From Streptomyces halstedii (lineage in GTDB: Bacteria; Actinomycetota; Actinomycetes; Streptomycetales; Streptomycetaceae), in contig JOAZ01000001.1 in assembly GCA_000720535.1 (NCBI GenBank), forward strand, positions 469,994 through 533,993: a DNA stretch of 64,000 nucleotides. Reading direction: 5' to 3'. Below the pieces are notes generated by a model. It made no database searches. It saw only the letters and a program-made list of their open reading frames with translations, and was not told the DNA's origin. Below, piece by piece: positions 26,007 through 34,513 of the stretch. The position numbers and the translations under genes were made by a program. Each line of letters starts with the position of its first letter. Position 1 is the first letter of the stretch.

Positions 26007-27023
26007 TCAGCCCGCCTTCTCCACGAACTCGGTGGTGAAGGTCTTGCTGAGATCGACCTCGGCGTCCTTGAGGTTCGGATTGAACGCCTTCAGGACACGC
26101 TCGACGGTCTCCGGGCCGTCCTTCGGCATCACGCCGTCCGTCGTGAACATCGGCAGAGTGCTCCTGATGGCCTCGGCGTACAGTTTCTCGCCACCCTGGG
26201 CGTAGTCGGCCGGCATCTTCGCGGCGATCTCCTCGGGCGAGTGGCTGTTCATCCACTTGAGGGTCTTGACGAAGGCGTTGGCCAGCTTCTGCACCGTGTC
26301 CTTGTTGTCGTTCACCCAGCTGGTGTTCATGTACAGGCTGGAGGAGGGGTAGGGGCCGCCGAGCGCCTCCTGCGAGCCCTCGGGCGTGCGCATGTCGACG
26401 AGTATCTTGCCGACCTTCTTGTCGAGGATCTGCGTGACCGTCGGGTCCGTGGTCATCCCCGCCTGGATGGAGTTCTGCTGGAGCGCGGAGATGAAGGTCT
26501 GGCCGGCGCCGACCGCCACGGGGGTGATCTGGTCGATCGGCACGCCGTTCTTCACCGCGAGGTACTTGGTGAGGAAGTCGGTGGACGACCCCAGACCGGT
26601 GACGCCGAGCTTCTTGCCGGAGAAGTCCTTGGGCGACTTGATCTCCTCCGCGGCGGCGTTGGAGACCACCTCCACCTCCCCCGAGGTGTGGGAGAGCTGC
26701 ACGACCGACTCGACCGCCTTCCCCTTCACCTGGAGGTCGAGGGTGTGGTCGTAGAAGCCGACGACCCCCTGGACGTCGCCGGAGACGAGTGAGGTGGTGG
26801 CCTGCACACCGGCGGGTTCGGTCAGCAACTGCACGTCGAGCCCCTCGGCTTCGAAGTAGCCGAGCTTCTGGGTGAGCATGGCCGGCATGTAGATGACCTT
26901 GTCCAGGCCACCGACCATGATCTTGACCTGGCCGTCGCCGGAGCCCCCTCCGCACGCGCTGAGGGAACACAGGACCAGCATGGTGGTGGCGGCGGCAGCG
27001 GAGGCCTTGAGAGGAGTACGCAT
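26007..27023 (-). CDS. ABC transporter substrate-binding lipoprotein (SsuA/TauA/NMT1-like)
   Basis: A 338-residue lipoprotein. The signal ends in the lipobox LSAC (LVLCSLSACGGGSG). The mature part has the two-lobe fold typical of the nitrate/sulfonate/taurine/thiamine-precursor group: IMVGGLDKVIYMPAMLTQKL, EGLDVQLLTEPAG, then KKLGVTGLGSSTDFLTKYL. It would capture the substrate outside the cell and pass it to the permease and ATPase encoded just upstream on the same strand. ATG 27023 has AAGGA 7 nt before it. The substrate cannot be read from sequence; an aromatic or sulfur/nitrogen anion is typical for the group. Confidence 0.9.
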   Translation of the reverse strand: MRTPLKASAAAATTMLVLCSLSACGGGSGDGQVKIMVGGLDKVIYMPAMLTQKLGYFEAEGLDVQLLTEPAGVQATTSLVSGDVQGVVGFYDHTLDLQVKGKAVESVVQLSHTSGEVEVVSNAAAEEIKSPKDFSGKKLGVTGLGSSTDFLTKYLAVKNGVPIDQITPVAVGAGQTFISALQQNSIQAGMTTDPTVTQILDKKVGKILVDMRTPEGSQEALGGPYPSSSLYMNTSWVNDNKDTVQKLANAFVKTLKWMNSHSPEEIAAKMPADYAQGGEKLYAEAIRSTLPMFTTDGVMPKDGPETVERVLKAFNPNLKDAEVDLSKTFTTEFVEKAG

Positions 27024-27071
27024 GATCACGTCCTTGTCAGGAAGGGTTCGGGCCTCCCTCGACGGGAGGAC

Positions 27072-27158
27072 GGCGGAGGCGGGGACACCCCCGGTCTGGC
27101 GGCGGAGGCGGGGACACCCCCGGTCTGGCGGCGGAGGCGGGGACACCCCCGGTCGGGC
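27072..27158. repeat. Three tandem 29-bp repeats in the leader of the lipoprotein gene
   Basis: Three head-to-tail 29-bp units start at 27072, 27101 and 27130; the third has one change. Each unit contains GGGGACACCCC, an inverted repeat able to form a small hairpin. The array sits between the permease stop and the lipoprotein start, so it lies within the polycistronic RNA, where it could tune the lipoprotein-to-permease ratio. Confidence 0.9.
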
Positions 27159-27167
27159 GGCGCGGGC

Positions 27168-28070
27168 TCAGCGGCCGTCGCCGGAGTCGGCGGGTTTCCA
27201 CCGGAAGAGGCTGCGTTCGAGGAAGGACAGCACCCCCTCGGCGAGCAGGGCGACGACCGCGAGGATCACCATGGCGGCGTACACCCCGGCGGCGTTGAAC
27301 GTGCCCTGGGAGGCGGAGACGAGCAGACCGAGGCCCTTCGTGGCACCGATGTACTCCCCGACGATCGCCCCGATCAGGGCGAAGCCGAAGCTCACATGCA
27401 GGCTGGTGAAGATCCACGAGGTCGCCGAGGGGATGACGACCTGGAAGGTGACCTGCCGGTTGCTGGCTCCGAGGATCCGCGCGTTGGCCACCAGGTTCCG
27501 GTCCACCTCGCGGGCACCCTGGAAGGCGTTGAAGAAGACGGGGAAGAAGACGAGCACCACGGCCGAGGCGATCTTCGAGGCCGGGCCCAGCCCGAACCAG
27601 ATCAGGAAGATCGGTGCCAGGACGATGCGCGGCAGCGCGTTGAGCACCTTGATGTAGGGCCCGAGGACGTCGGACAGGAAGCGGACCCTGCCCAGCGCGA
27701 TCCCGAGGATCACACCGGCGACCACACCGATGATCCAGCCGACCAGGGCCTCGTACAGCGTGTACCAGATCTGTTCCCAGAGGGACCCCTGCGGGGTGCC
27801 GTCCGTCGCCCACCGGACGATCTGGTCCCAGATCTTCGACGGCATCGAGAAGTTGAACGGATCGATGACGGCGGAACGGGCCAGCCACTCCCACAGGCCC
27901 AGCAGCCCGATGAGGAGGAGCACACGGGCGGTGTAGACGGTGATACGGCGGTTGCGCGCGGCCCGCGCCCGCGCCTGCGCGCGGGTGCCGCCCGTGGTTC
28001 CCGTGGATCCGGCGTTCTCGGCCGCGGCCCGTGCCTTCGGGGCCGGTGCGGAGTCGGTCTCAAGCGGCAT
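27168..28070 (-). CDS. ABC transporter permease (SsuC/TauC-like)
   Basis: A 300-residue inner-membrane permease with about six helices after a basic, Ala-rich N-terminus. The binding-protein-dependent transport motif is present as NARILGASNRQVTFQVVIPSA (EAA loop; the usual EAA is degenerate to NAR). Later helices include FALIGAIVGEYIGATKGLG, which is characteristic of this permease family. ATG 28070 overlaps the ATPase stop by 11 nt and has GGAG 8 nt upstream, so the genes are translationally coupled. Confidence 0.9.
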   Translation of the reverse strand: MPLETDSAPAPKARAAAENAGSTGTTGGTRAQARARAARNRRITVYTARVLLLIGLLGLWEWLARSAVIDPFNFSMPSKIWDQIVRWATDGTPQGSLWEQIWYTLYEALVGWIIGVVAGVILGIALGRVRFLSDVLGPYIKVLNALPRIVLAPIFLIWFGLGPASKIASAVVLVFFPVFFNAFQGAREVDRNLVANARILGASNRQVTFQVVIPSATSWIFTSLHVSFGFALIGAIVGEYIGATKGLGLLVSASQGTFNAAGVYAAMVILAVVALLAEGVLSFLERSLFRWKPADSGDGR

Positions 28071-28875
28071 CGGACGCACTCCGTTCGCGGGTGATGCGGA
28101 CTTCCTCACCGAGCGAGGACCAGATCTCGCGGTAGATCTCCACGAAGCGGGGTTCGAGCCGGACCGCCTCCACCCGGCGCGGACGTGGCAGGTCGATGGT
28201 GAAGATCTCCTTGACGGTCGCGGGCCCGGCCGTCATGACGACGACCTTGTCCGCCAGGGCGATGGACTCCTCCAGGTCATGGGTCACGAAGACGACGGAG
28301 GCACCGGTACCCGCCCACAGATCCAGCAGCTCGTCGGACATCAGGGCCCGGGTCTGCACGTCGAGGGCCGAGAAGGGCTCGTCCATGAGGAGGAGTTCGG
28401 GGTCGTTCACGAAGGTGGCCGCGAGCGCGACGCGCTTGCGCTGTCCACCCGACAACTGGTGCGGGTAGCGGTCCTCGAACGCGCTGAGGCCGACACGCGC
28501 CAGCCACGAGCGGGCACGCTCCTTCGCCTCCGCCTTGGGCACCCCACGGAAACGGGGCCCCGCCATCACGTTGGAGAGCACCGACCGCCAGGGGAACACC
28601 GCGTCCTGCTGGAAGACGAAGCCGACCTTGTCCCCGATACCGGACACCGGGGCGCCGCCGACCATGACCTCGCCCTCGGTGGCCTCCTCCAACCCGCTCA
28701 CCAGGGTCAGCGTGGTGGACTTCCCGCACCCGGTGGGGCCCACCACGGCGACGAACTCCCCCTGCTCGACGGTGAGGTTCAGATCGCGTACGGCAGTGTG
28801 CAGGCCACCTGAGGGGGTGCGGAAGACCTTGCTCGCTCCCCGCAACTCGATGACCGGACGTTTCTGAATACTCAT
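28060..28875 (-). CDS. ABC transporter ATP-binding protein (SsuB/TauB-like)
   Basis: A 271-residue ATPase with Walker A GPTGCGKST, Q-loop VFQQDAVFPWRS, signature LSGGQRKRVALA, Walker B LLLMDEPFSALD and H-loop THDLEES. The AVFPW Q-loop segment is common in nitrate/sulfonate/taurine importers. ATG 28875 shows no Shine-Dalgarno sequence, so a leaderless transcript is possible. It is the first gene of the minus-strand importer operon and is divergent from the sensor kinase. Confidence 0.92.
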   Translation of the reverse strand: MSIQKRPVIELRGASKVFRTPSGGLHTAVRDLNLTVEQGEFVAVVGPTGCGKSTTLTLVSGLEEATEGEVMVGGAPVSGIGDKVGFVFQQDAVFPWRSVLSNVMAGPRFRGVPKAEAKERARSWLARVGLSAFEDRYPHQLSGGQRKRVALAATFVNDPELLLMDEPFSALDVQTRALMSDELLDLWAGTGASVVFVTHDLEESIALADKVVVMTAGPATVKEIFTIDLPRPRRVEAVRLEPRFVEIYREIWSSLGEEVRITRERSASDAA

Positions 28876-29070
28876 GGCCGGGACGGTAGGAGCGGCCGCG
28901 GCGGGCCGACAGTCTTGTGGGCACAACCCGTCCTTGTGCCCGTAGTCACCGTTCTGCTCGTTGTGCTCACCCGGAAACGGCGATCCGGGCGCACGGGGCT
29001 GGGCAGAGATCGGTGAGCCGTTTACCTTGCGGCTACACAGGTGTTAAAAGGGCATGTCCGCCGCGGCCGA

Positions 29071-29175
29071 AAACCACCGGTGCGAAAACCGCCGGCACCA
29101 CAACCACAGGCACCACAACCACCGGCACGACAGCCACCGGCACGGAAACCGCCGGCACCACAACCACCAGCACGG
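29071..29175 (+). repeat. Seven tandem 15-bp units upstream of the sensor kinase
   Basis: Seven consecutive 15-nt units resembling CAACCACCGGCACCA run from 29071 to 29175 within the 342-nt gap between ATPase and kinase. The length is a multiple of three and all plus frames stay open. In the kinase frame they would encode a KPPAP/QPPAR pentapeptide array, possible only if translation began near 29041. The strong ribosome site lies after the repeats, so I treat them as leader DNA. Confidence 0.85.
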
Positions 29176-29217
29176 GGACCGTCCGTTCCCGGCCCACCGA
29201 AGAGGGAGGAGGAGAGC

Positions 29218-30927
29218 GTGCGACCACACTGGCCCCAGCGGCTCTCCGGCCAGGTCCTGATGGTGCAGCTCGCCATCACGACCGGAGTGGTGGTCCTGGC
29301 CATCAGCCTCTTCACCGCGCCCCTCGCCCGGGAGCTCGACGAGGAGGCCATGCACCGCGCCCTGGCGATAGCTCAGACGACCGCCGCGGATCCGTCCATC
29401 GCCCAGGGACTGCTCACGACACGGCCGACCCCGGACGGCCCCGTCCAGCGGGAGACCGAGCGCATCCGGCGCGCCACGGGGGCGCTCTACGTGGTGACCA
29501 TGGACATGCGTGGTGTGCGCTGGTCGCACACCACGACGGCCGAGATCGGCAGACACGTGTCCACCGACCCGAGCGATCCCCTGGCGGGCCGTGAGATCAA
29601 GCAGATCGACAGCGGCACGCTGGGGCGCTCCGCCCGCGCGAAGGTCCCGCTGTACGACGGCTCCGGCGACGTCGTCGGAGCCGTGTCCGTCGGCATCGCC
29701 TACGACAGCGTGCGTCACCGTCTGATCGGCGCCATCCCCGCGCTGCTGCTGTGCGCGGCGGCGGCGTTGGCCGTCGGGGCGGGCGTGGCGTTCGCGGTGT
29801 CCCGACGCCTGCGGCGCCGCACCCACGGCATCGCCTTCTCCGACATCTCGGCACTCCTGGACGAACGCGAGGCGATGCTGCACGGGATCCGGGAGGGCGT
29901 GATCGCGTTCGACCCGCGCGGCAGGATCCGGCTGGTCAACGACGAGGCCGCCCGGCTGCTCGGCCTGGACATCGACATGACCGACTACGACCTGGACGCG
30001 GTCATGCCGGCCGGCCGTACCGCCGACGTACTGGCCGGCCGGGTGGAGGGCGTCGACCTCCTGACCGTGAGCGGCGGCCGCGTCCTGGTGGTGAACCGGA
30101 TGCCGACCGCCGACGGCGGCGCCGTGGTGACCCTCCGGGACCGTACCGAGCTGGAACTCCTCGGCCGCGAACTGGACAGTACGCAAGGGCTCCTGGAGGC
30201 CCTGCGCGCCCAAGGGCATGAGCACGCGAACCGGCTGCACACCGTGCTCGGCCTGCTGGAGCTGCGCAGGTACGAGCAGGCGGCCGACTACGTCACGCAC
30301 GCCGTGGGAGACCACCGCAGCTCCGCGGAGGAGATCGCGGAGCGGGTCCACGACCCGCTGGTCTCCGCGCTGCTCGTCGGGAAGGCCGTCGTGGCCGCGG
30401 AACGCGCGGTCGAGCTACGCGTCCGCGCCCGCACACGCCTCCCCGACCGGCTCGTCGCCCCACGCGATCTCGTGACCGTACTGGGCAACCTCATCGACAA
30501 CGCGCTCGACGCCGCCGCGGAGAAGCACAGCGCCGACTCCTTCGTGGAGGTGGAGCTGTGGGCCGAGGACGCCACGGTGCTGCTCCAGGTCTGCGACACC
30601 GGCCCCGGGGTGCCGCCGGAAGCACGTGAGGCCGTCTTCACCGAGGGGTACAGCACCAAGGCTCCGGCCCGCACCGACGTCCGCCCGCAGCCGGCCCGTA
30701 CGCGCGGCCCCCTCCCGCACGGCCGGGGCATCGGACTCTCCCTGGTACGCAGGCTGGCCGAGCGTTACGGCGGGACGGCCAGGGTGACCGCCCGCCCGGG
30801 AGGGGGCGCGGTGTTCACCGTGATCCTGCCGGAAATGATCATCCCGGGCGTCCCGGGTGACCTCCCGGGGGTCGGTACGGGGGAGCCCTCCGGCACCGGG
30901 CTCACCACGGTCGGCGGTGCCCGATGA
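29218..30927 (+). CDS. CitA/DcuS-family sensor histidine kinase
   Basis: A 569-residue membrane sensor. TM1 lies at about residues 14-36 (VLMVQLAITTGVVVLAISLF), then an external PASTA-unrelated PAS-type sensor domain to about 170, TM2 at about 172-195 (IPALLLCAAAALAVGAGVAF), a cytosolic PAS to about 315, then an SpoOB-type dimerisation helix with the phospho-acceptor His in QGHEHANRLHTVLGL (near residue 333). The ATPase core has N-box NLIDNALDA (near 424), DTGPGVP and GRGIGLSLV. GTG 29218 has GGAGGAG 5 nt upstream. Kinases of this family sense extracellular C4-dicarboxylates, citrate or similar anions. It overlaps the response-regulator gene by ATGA. Confidence 0.92.
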   Translation: MRPHWPQRLSGQVLMVQLAITTGVVVLAISLFTAPLARELDEEAMHRALAIAQTTAADPSIAQGLLTTRPTPDGPVQRETERIRRATGALYVVTMDMRGVRWSHTTTAEIGRHVSTDPSDPLAGREIKQIDSGTLGRSARAKVPLYDGSGDVVGAVSVGIAYDSVRHRLIGAIPALLLCAAAALAVGAGVAFAVSRRLRRRTHGIAFSDISALLDEREAMLHGIREGVIAFDPRGRIRLVNDEAARLLGLDIDMTDYDLDAVMPAGRTADVLAGRVEGVDLLTVSGGRVLVVNRMPTADGGAVVTLRDRTELELLGRELDSTQGLLEALRAQGHEHANRLHTVLGLLELRRYEQAADYVTHAVGDHRSSAEEIAERVHDPLVSALLVGKAVVAAERAVELRVRARTRLPDRLVAPRDLVTVLGNLIDNALDAAAEKHSADSFVEVELWAEDATVLLQVCDTGPGVPPEAREAVFTEGYSTKAPARTDVRPQPARTRGPLPHGRGIGLSLVRRLAERYGGTARVTARPGGGAVFTVILPEMIIPGVPGDLPGVGTGEPSGTGLTTVGGAR

Positions 30928-31616
30928 TCAACGTCCTGGTGGTGGACGACGACTTCCACGTGGCCGAGATCAACTCCGCGTATGTGGCCAGGGTTCCCGG
31001 ATTCACGGTGGTGGGCCGTGCGCACAACGCGGCCCAGGCGCTCCTCAGCCTGGAGCGCACCGCCGTGGACCTCGTCCTCCTCGACCACTACCTGCCGGAC
31101 GAGACCGGGGTGACCCTGGTCCGCAGGCTGCGGCAGCTCGGACATCACACCGACGTGATCATGGTGACGGCCGCCCGCGACCTGGCGACCGTCCAGCTGG
31201 CACAGCGCTACGGGGCGCTGCACTACCTGGTCAAACCGTTCACGTACTCGGGGCTGCGCGCGCGCCTCGAAAGCTACGCGGCCCTGCGCCGTTCACTCGA
31301 CGAGACGGCTCGGGCCAGCGAAGCCGGGCAGGACCAGATCGACCGGATCTTCAGCGCGTTCAAGACGGCCGAACCACCCCGGCCCGCCCTCCCCAAGGGC
31401 CACTCGACCGCCACGGTCGGCCTCATCCGGGGCACCCTGACGCGCAGCGCCCTCCCCCTCTCGGCCCACGAAGTCGCCACGCACACCGGCGTGAGCCGAT
31501 CCACCGCGCAGCGGTACCTGAAGTATCTGGAGGGTGTCGGACACGTCAGGCTGACCCTGAAATACGGCGATACGGGACGCCCCGAACACCTCTACTCCTG
31601 GGTGGGCACCCCCTGA
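30924..31616 (+). CDS. CitB/DcuR-family response regulator
   Basis: A 230-residue DNA-binding regulator. The receiver domain has the acidic cluster VVDDDFH, phospho-acceptor Asp near residue 54 (LVLLDHYLPDETG), Thr/Ser in MVTAARD and Lys in YLVKPFTYSGL. A linker leads to a C-terminal helix-turn-helix (LSAHEVATHTGVSRSTAQRY). ATG overlaps the kinase stop (ATGA), so both are made together. Likely targets are the divergent ABC importer or a distant carboxylate transporter; this is inference. Confidence 0.93.
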   Translation: MINVLVVDDDFHVAEINSAYVARVPGFTVVGRAHNAAQALLSLERTAVDLVLLDHYLPDETGVTLVRRLRQLGHHTDVIMVTAARDLATVQLAQRYGALHYLVKPFTYSGLRARLESYAALRRSLDETARASEAGQDQIDRIFSAFKTAEPPRPALPKGHSTATVGLIRGTLTRSALPLSAHEVATHTGVSRSTAQRYLKYLEGVGHVRLTLKYGDTGRPEHLYSWVGTP

Positions 31617-31637
31617 CACGGTGCGCGTGTCAGGGGG
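31609..31637 (+). terminator. Terminator overlapping the response-regulator stop
   Basis: CCCCCTGACAC (31609-31619) and GTGTCAGGGGG (31627-31637) form a perfect 11-bp stem with a 7-nt loop. The regulator stop TGA lies inside the left arm. The remainder of 31638-31950 shows no credible gene and should contain the promoter of the next lipoprotein gene. Confidence 0.75.
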
Positions 31638-31950
31638 CCGCACGCCATGAGGAATCGGACATTCCTCCACAGAGAAAGAGCCATGAGAGAACGAATCGCT
31701 CGGATTCGATCTCCTTTCGTGCAGGCTGAGAACGACCGGTCAGCTCGTGATCAGGAGGGCTCATGCGCCGTGCGCAGCGCGGACCCGCCTCGGTCGCCGC
31801 CCGCGCGGCGACGGTACGCACGCTCGTCGCCCCGCCCGCGTGCGCCGTCCCGGACGCCGCCGCGTCCCCTCCGGACGCGCGCCCGGTGGTACGCCCGCGC
31901 ACACGACGGGCCGCCGCCGCCCCCCCCACATGAGAAGAAGGAGCTTCATC

Positions 31951-32349
31951 GTGCACCGTCGCCGTGCAGCCGTGGCCGTCGCCGCGCTCGCGTTACTGGT
32001 TCTGCCCGCCTGTGTGCCGGAGGACGGTGAGGGCAAGCAGGGGGCCGGCGACGCGCGCCAAGCGGTCGTCGAATACGTCAGCGCCCTCAACTCACGCAGC
32101 GCCTCCCGGCTCATCCGGGTCGGCGGCGTGAAGGACGAACCCTGGTCGCAGCAGGAGGCGTCGAAGATCCTCGCCACCAAAGGCGGGCGGGGATGGAAGA
32201 TCAGCAGTCTGAAGGTCGACCAGGGCAAGGACTCCGACACCAGCTCCGCCCATCTCCTGGCCAAGGGCAACTCGGGCGTGCTCCTGAAGGACACCCTCAC
32301 GGTGACCCGCGACAAGGGCACCTGGCACGTGGACCTCTTCAGCCGCTAG
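31951..32349 (+). CDS. Small lipoprotein of unknown function
   Basis: A 132-residue protein with a lipoprotein signal (VAVAALALLVLPAC; lipobox LPAC) followed by a charged linker and a compact alpha+beta domain: AVVEYVSALNSRSASRLIRV and ending TVTRDKGTWHVDLFSR. The N-terminal helix plus sheet recalls NTF2-like or DUF4878-type lipoproteins. I chose GTG 31951 because AAGGAG lies 7 nt upstream; an ATG 21 nt earlier has no such site. Confidence 0.7.
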   Translation: MHRRRAAVAVAALALLVLPACVPEDGEGKQGAGDARQAVVEYVSALNSRSASRLIRVGGVKDEPWSQQEASKILATKGGRGWKISSLKVDQGKDSDTSSAHLLAKGNSGVLLKDTLTVTRDKGTWHVDLFSR

Positions 32350-32403
32350 CCCGCACTCGCCCCGGCCCGCCCCTCCCCCCTCAGCTCCGGCCCCGCCCCC
32401 CCC

Positions 32404-33411
32404 TCAGCTCCGGCGCCGCGCCCCCGTGAGGGCGTCCGCGTGCGCGTCCGCGAGGGTGTCCTCCGCCAGCGGGTCGACTGACCCCGGCAGCCAGCGGGAG
32501 GCGGGGTGGACCGTGCGCCAGTGCCGGGCGATGTCCACGCGGCGCGCCACCCAGACGTCGGGGTGGCCGGCCACGACGTCGAGGAACCGGCGCAGGTCCG
32601 CCGCGCGGCCGGGCCGCCCGCTGATCCGCAGGTGCAGCCCGACACTCATCATCCGGGGGCGTTCCGCGCCTTCCTCCAGGAGGAGTTCGAGGGCCCGCGT
32701 CAGATACGCGGAGAAGGACTCGGACTGGAACCCGTAGGTGTTGACGTAGCGGCCGTCGTTGTTGTCCAGGGTGTACGGGAGCACGAGGTGCGCGGTGCCG
32801 TCGACGTCGGACCAGTACGGCAGGTCGTCGCTGAAGGAGTCCGAGTCGTACAGGAAGCCGCCGTGCTCGGCGACGAGCCGACGGGTGTTCGCGCTGTTGC
32901 GGCCCGTGTACCAGCCGAGCGGTGCCGCGCCGCACACCTCGGTGTGGATCCGTACGGCCCGCTCGATGTGCTCGCGCTCGGTCTCCGGGTCGAGTTCGGC
33001 GTAGTTGATCCACCGCAGCGAGTGCGAGGCGATCTCCCACTCCGACTCCCGCGCGGCCGCCACCAGTCCGGGGTTGCGCCGGAGCGACTCCGCTATGCCG
33101 AAGACCGTCACCGGCAGGCCGCGCTCCTCGAAGAGCCGGCGCAGACGCCAGAAGCCCGCGCGGGTGCCGTACTCGTACTGGGACTCGACGTTGAGGTTGC
33201 GGCGGCCCCGTAGCGCGCTGGTCGGCTCCTCGGTGAGGAACGCCTCCGACGCCTCGTCGCCGTGCAGGACGTTGTTCTCGCCGCCCTCCTCGACGTTGAC
33301 GACGAACTGGACGGCCACCTTCGCGCCGCCGGGCCACTGCGCGTGGGGGAGGTCCCCGCCGTAGCCGGCCAGGTCGCGGGGGTAGTCGCCGGAGGGAGAG
33401 GCATACGTCAT
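32404..33411 (-). CDS. Polysaccharide deacetylase-fold protein, PuuE allantoinase-like
   Basis: A 335-residue soluble protein of the NodB-homology fold. Segments typical of the PuuE group are VQFVVNVEEGGENN, FGIAESLRRNPGLV, EIASHSLRWINY (metal site around the His), GWYTGRNSANTRRL, LPYTLDNNDGRY and MMSVGLHLRISGRPGRA. PuuE proteins hydrolyse allantoin or act on amide/N-acetyl bonds. It is divergent from the FCD regulator, and a palindrome shared with the sialidase promoter lies between them, so it may act in the same carbohydrate pathway instead of purine breakdown. No other ureide genes are nearby. Confidence 0.8.
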   Translation of the reverse strand: MTYASPSGDYPRDLAGYGGDLPHAQWPGGAKVAVQFVVNVEEGGENNVLHGDEASEAFLTEEPTSALRGRRNLNVESQYEYGTRAGFWRLRRLFEERGLPVTVFGIAESLRRNPGLVAAARESEWEIASHSLRWINYAELDPETEREHIERAVRIHTEVCGAAPLGWYTGRNSANTRRLVAEHGGFLYDSDSFSDDLPYWSDVDGTAHLVLPYTLDNNDGRYVNTYGFQSESFSAYLTRALELLLEEGAERPRMMSVGLHLRISGRPGRAADLRRFLDVVAGHPDVWVARRVDIARHWRTVHPASRWLPGSVDPLAEDTLADAHADALTGARRRS

Positions 33412-33488
33412 CGAAAGTCCCTGCCTTGATCACGGAAGGCCGTGCCGTCACAGGAACAGGCACGGTATCCTGAGTTCGGCAGGCGTCG

Positions 33489-33500
33489 GTCAGTTCTGAC
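33489..33500. promoter_or_regulatory. Candidate FCD-regulator operator, site 1
   Basis: GTCAGTTCTGAC is an imperfect-centre palindrome in the divergent region between the deacetylase and the FCD regulator. It matches the 34423-34434 site at 10 of 12 positions (GTCAGTnnTGAC). GntR/FCD proteins bind short palindromes of this size. Confidence 0.55.
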
Positions 33501-33644
33501 TAACCATGGTCGCAGAGGTGTGCGCAGTCAAGTGCGCGGCTTCGGCGGCTCGCCCTCGCCCAGGGAGGTTCGCCCCTCGCCTGGGGAGGGGAGGGAACGG
33601 CCGGCGGACACGAGGCGTCCGGCGGGACGAGCGAGGGGACGACG

Positions 33645-34433
33645 ATGAACGACCGCGAAGGGGCCATGCTTGCGCTCCTCCAGCTGATGTCCGCGTCGAG
33701 CGGGCCGCTGGGCACGCGCAACGCCCAGCGGGAGCTGGCGAAACGGGGCAGGGAGCTGAGCGAGTCCTCCGTCTCGCGCCTGCTGCGGGAGATGGACGCC
33801 CGCGGCTGGACCGTGCCCGTCGGCACCAAGGGGCGGACGCTGGCCGGGGAGGGGCGGCGGCGCGCGGCCGAGGCGGTCCTGACGCATCGCGCGTCGGACT
33901 CGTTGCAGCACGCGGTACGCGACACCAAGGACCTCCTCGACCTGCTCAGGGCGCGGAGCGCCGTGGAAAGCGCGGTGGCGGGCGATGCCGCCCGCGCGCC
34001 GGAGGAGGGCCGGCTGCGGGGGTTGCGGGACCTGTGCGACCAGCACGTCCGGGTCGTCGGCAGCGCCCCGATGATCGAGCAGCCGGGGCTGCGGTTCCAC
34101 CGGGCCATAGTGGACATGTCGACGAACCGGATACTCAAGGTGGCCGCCGAGATGATGCTCGCGCCGCACCTGGACCGGGTCGAGGCGGTGCTCGACACGG
34201 TGCTGGCCACCCGCCGCGACGAGGAGAACGTCGTCGCCGAGCACCAGGCCGTCCTGGACCGGATCGAGCGGCGGGACCCCGCCGGTGCCGAGGAGGCCAT
34301 GAGGGCGCACTTCGAGGCGATGATCGCCGCCGTGGAGACGTCGATCGTCGGGGGCAATGAGGTGCTCGTCCAGCGACTGCTGGACTGGGTGCCCGACGGT
34401 GACCAGTCGACGAAGAGCGTTCGTCAGTATTGA
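33645..34433 (+). CDS. FCD-domain transcriptional regulator
   Basis: A 262-residue regulator. The N-terminal 80 residues form a winged helix (LGTRNAQRELAKRGRELSES, SVSRLLREMDARGW) nearer to the RNase R/NrpR-type winged helix than to the classical GntR domain. Residues about 85-245 are an all-helical FCD ligand domain with RARSAVESAVAG, RFHRAIVDMSTNRIL and AEHQAVLDRIERRD, which include the usual Asp/His metal ligands. ATG 33645 has AGGGGA upstream. FCD proteins usually bind sugar acids or other carboxylates. It is divergent from the deacetylase and is immediately followed by the sialidase/ECF operon. Confidence 0.85.
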   Translation: MNDREGAMLALLQLMSASSGPLGTRNAQRELAKRGRELSESSVSRLLREMDARGWTVPVGTKGRTLAGEGRRRAAEAVLTHRASDSLQHAVRDTKDLLDLLRARSAVESAVAGDAARAPEEGRLRGLRDLCDQHVRVVGSAPMIEQPGLRFHRAIVDMSTNRILKVAAEMMLAPHLDRVEAVLDTVLATRRDEENVVAEHQAVLDRIERRDPAGAEEAMRAHFEAMIAAVETSIVGGNEVLVQRLLDWVPDGDQSTKSVRQY

Positions 34434-34434
34434 C
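34423..34434. promoter_or_regulatory. Candidate FCD-regulator operator, site 2
   Basis: GTCAGTATTGAC overlaps the stop codon of the FCD gene, 80 nt upstream of the sialidase start. It shares GTCAGTnnTGAC with the site at 33489. Its location fits repression of the downstream operon. Confidence 0.55.
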
Positions 34435-34513
34435 AGACATGGGTACCTGCTCAACACTGTCGTGCACCGACGCACGTGCCACCGGCACGGCGCCCCCGAC
34501 GACAGGAGCAGGC

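Noticed and set aside
29054-29260. His-rich small protein (HHNHRHHNHRH-like) as a metal-binding peptide
   Set aside because: It is one of three open frames through a 15-bp tandem repeat; no ribosome site or stop placement supports it.
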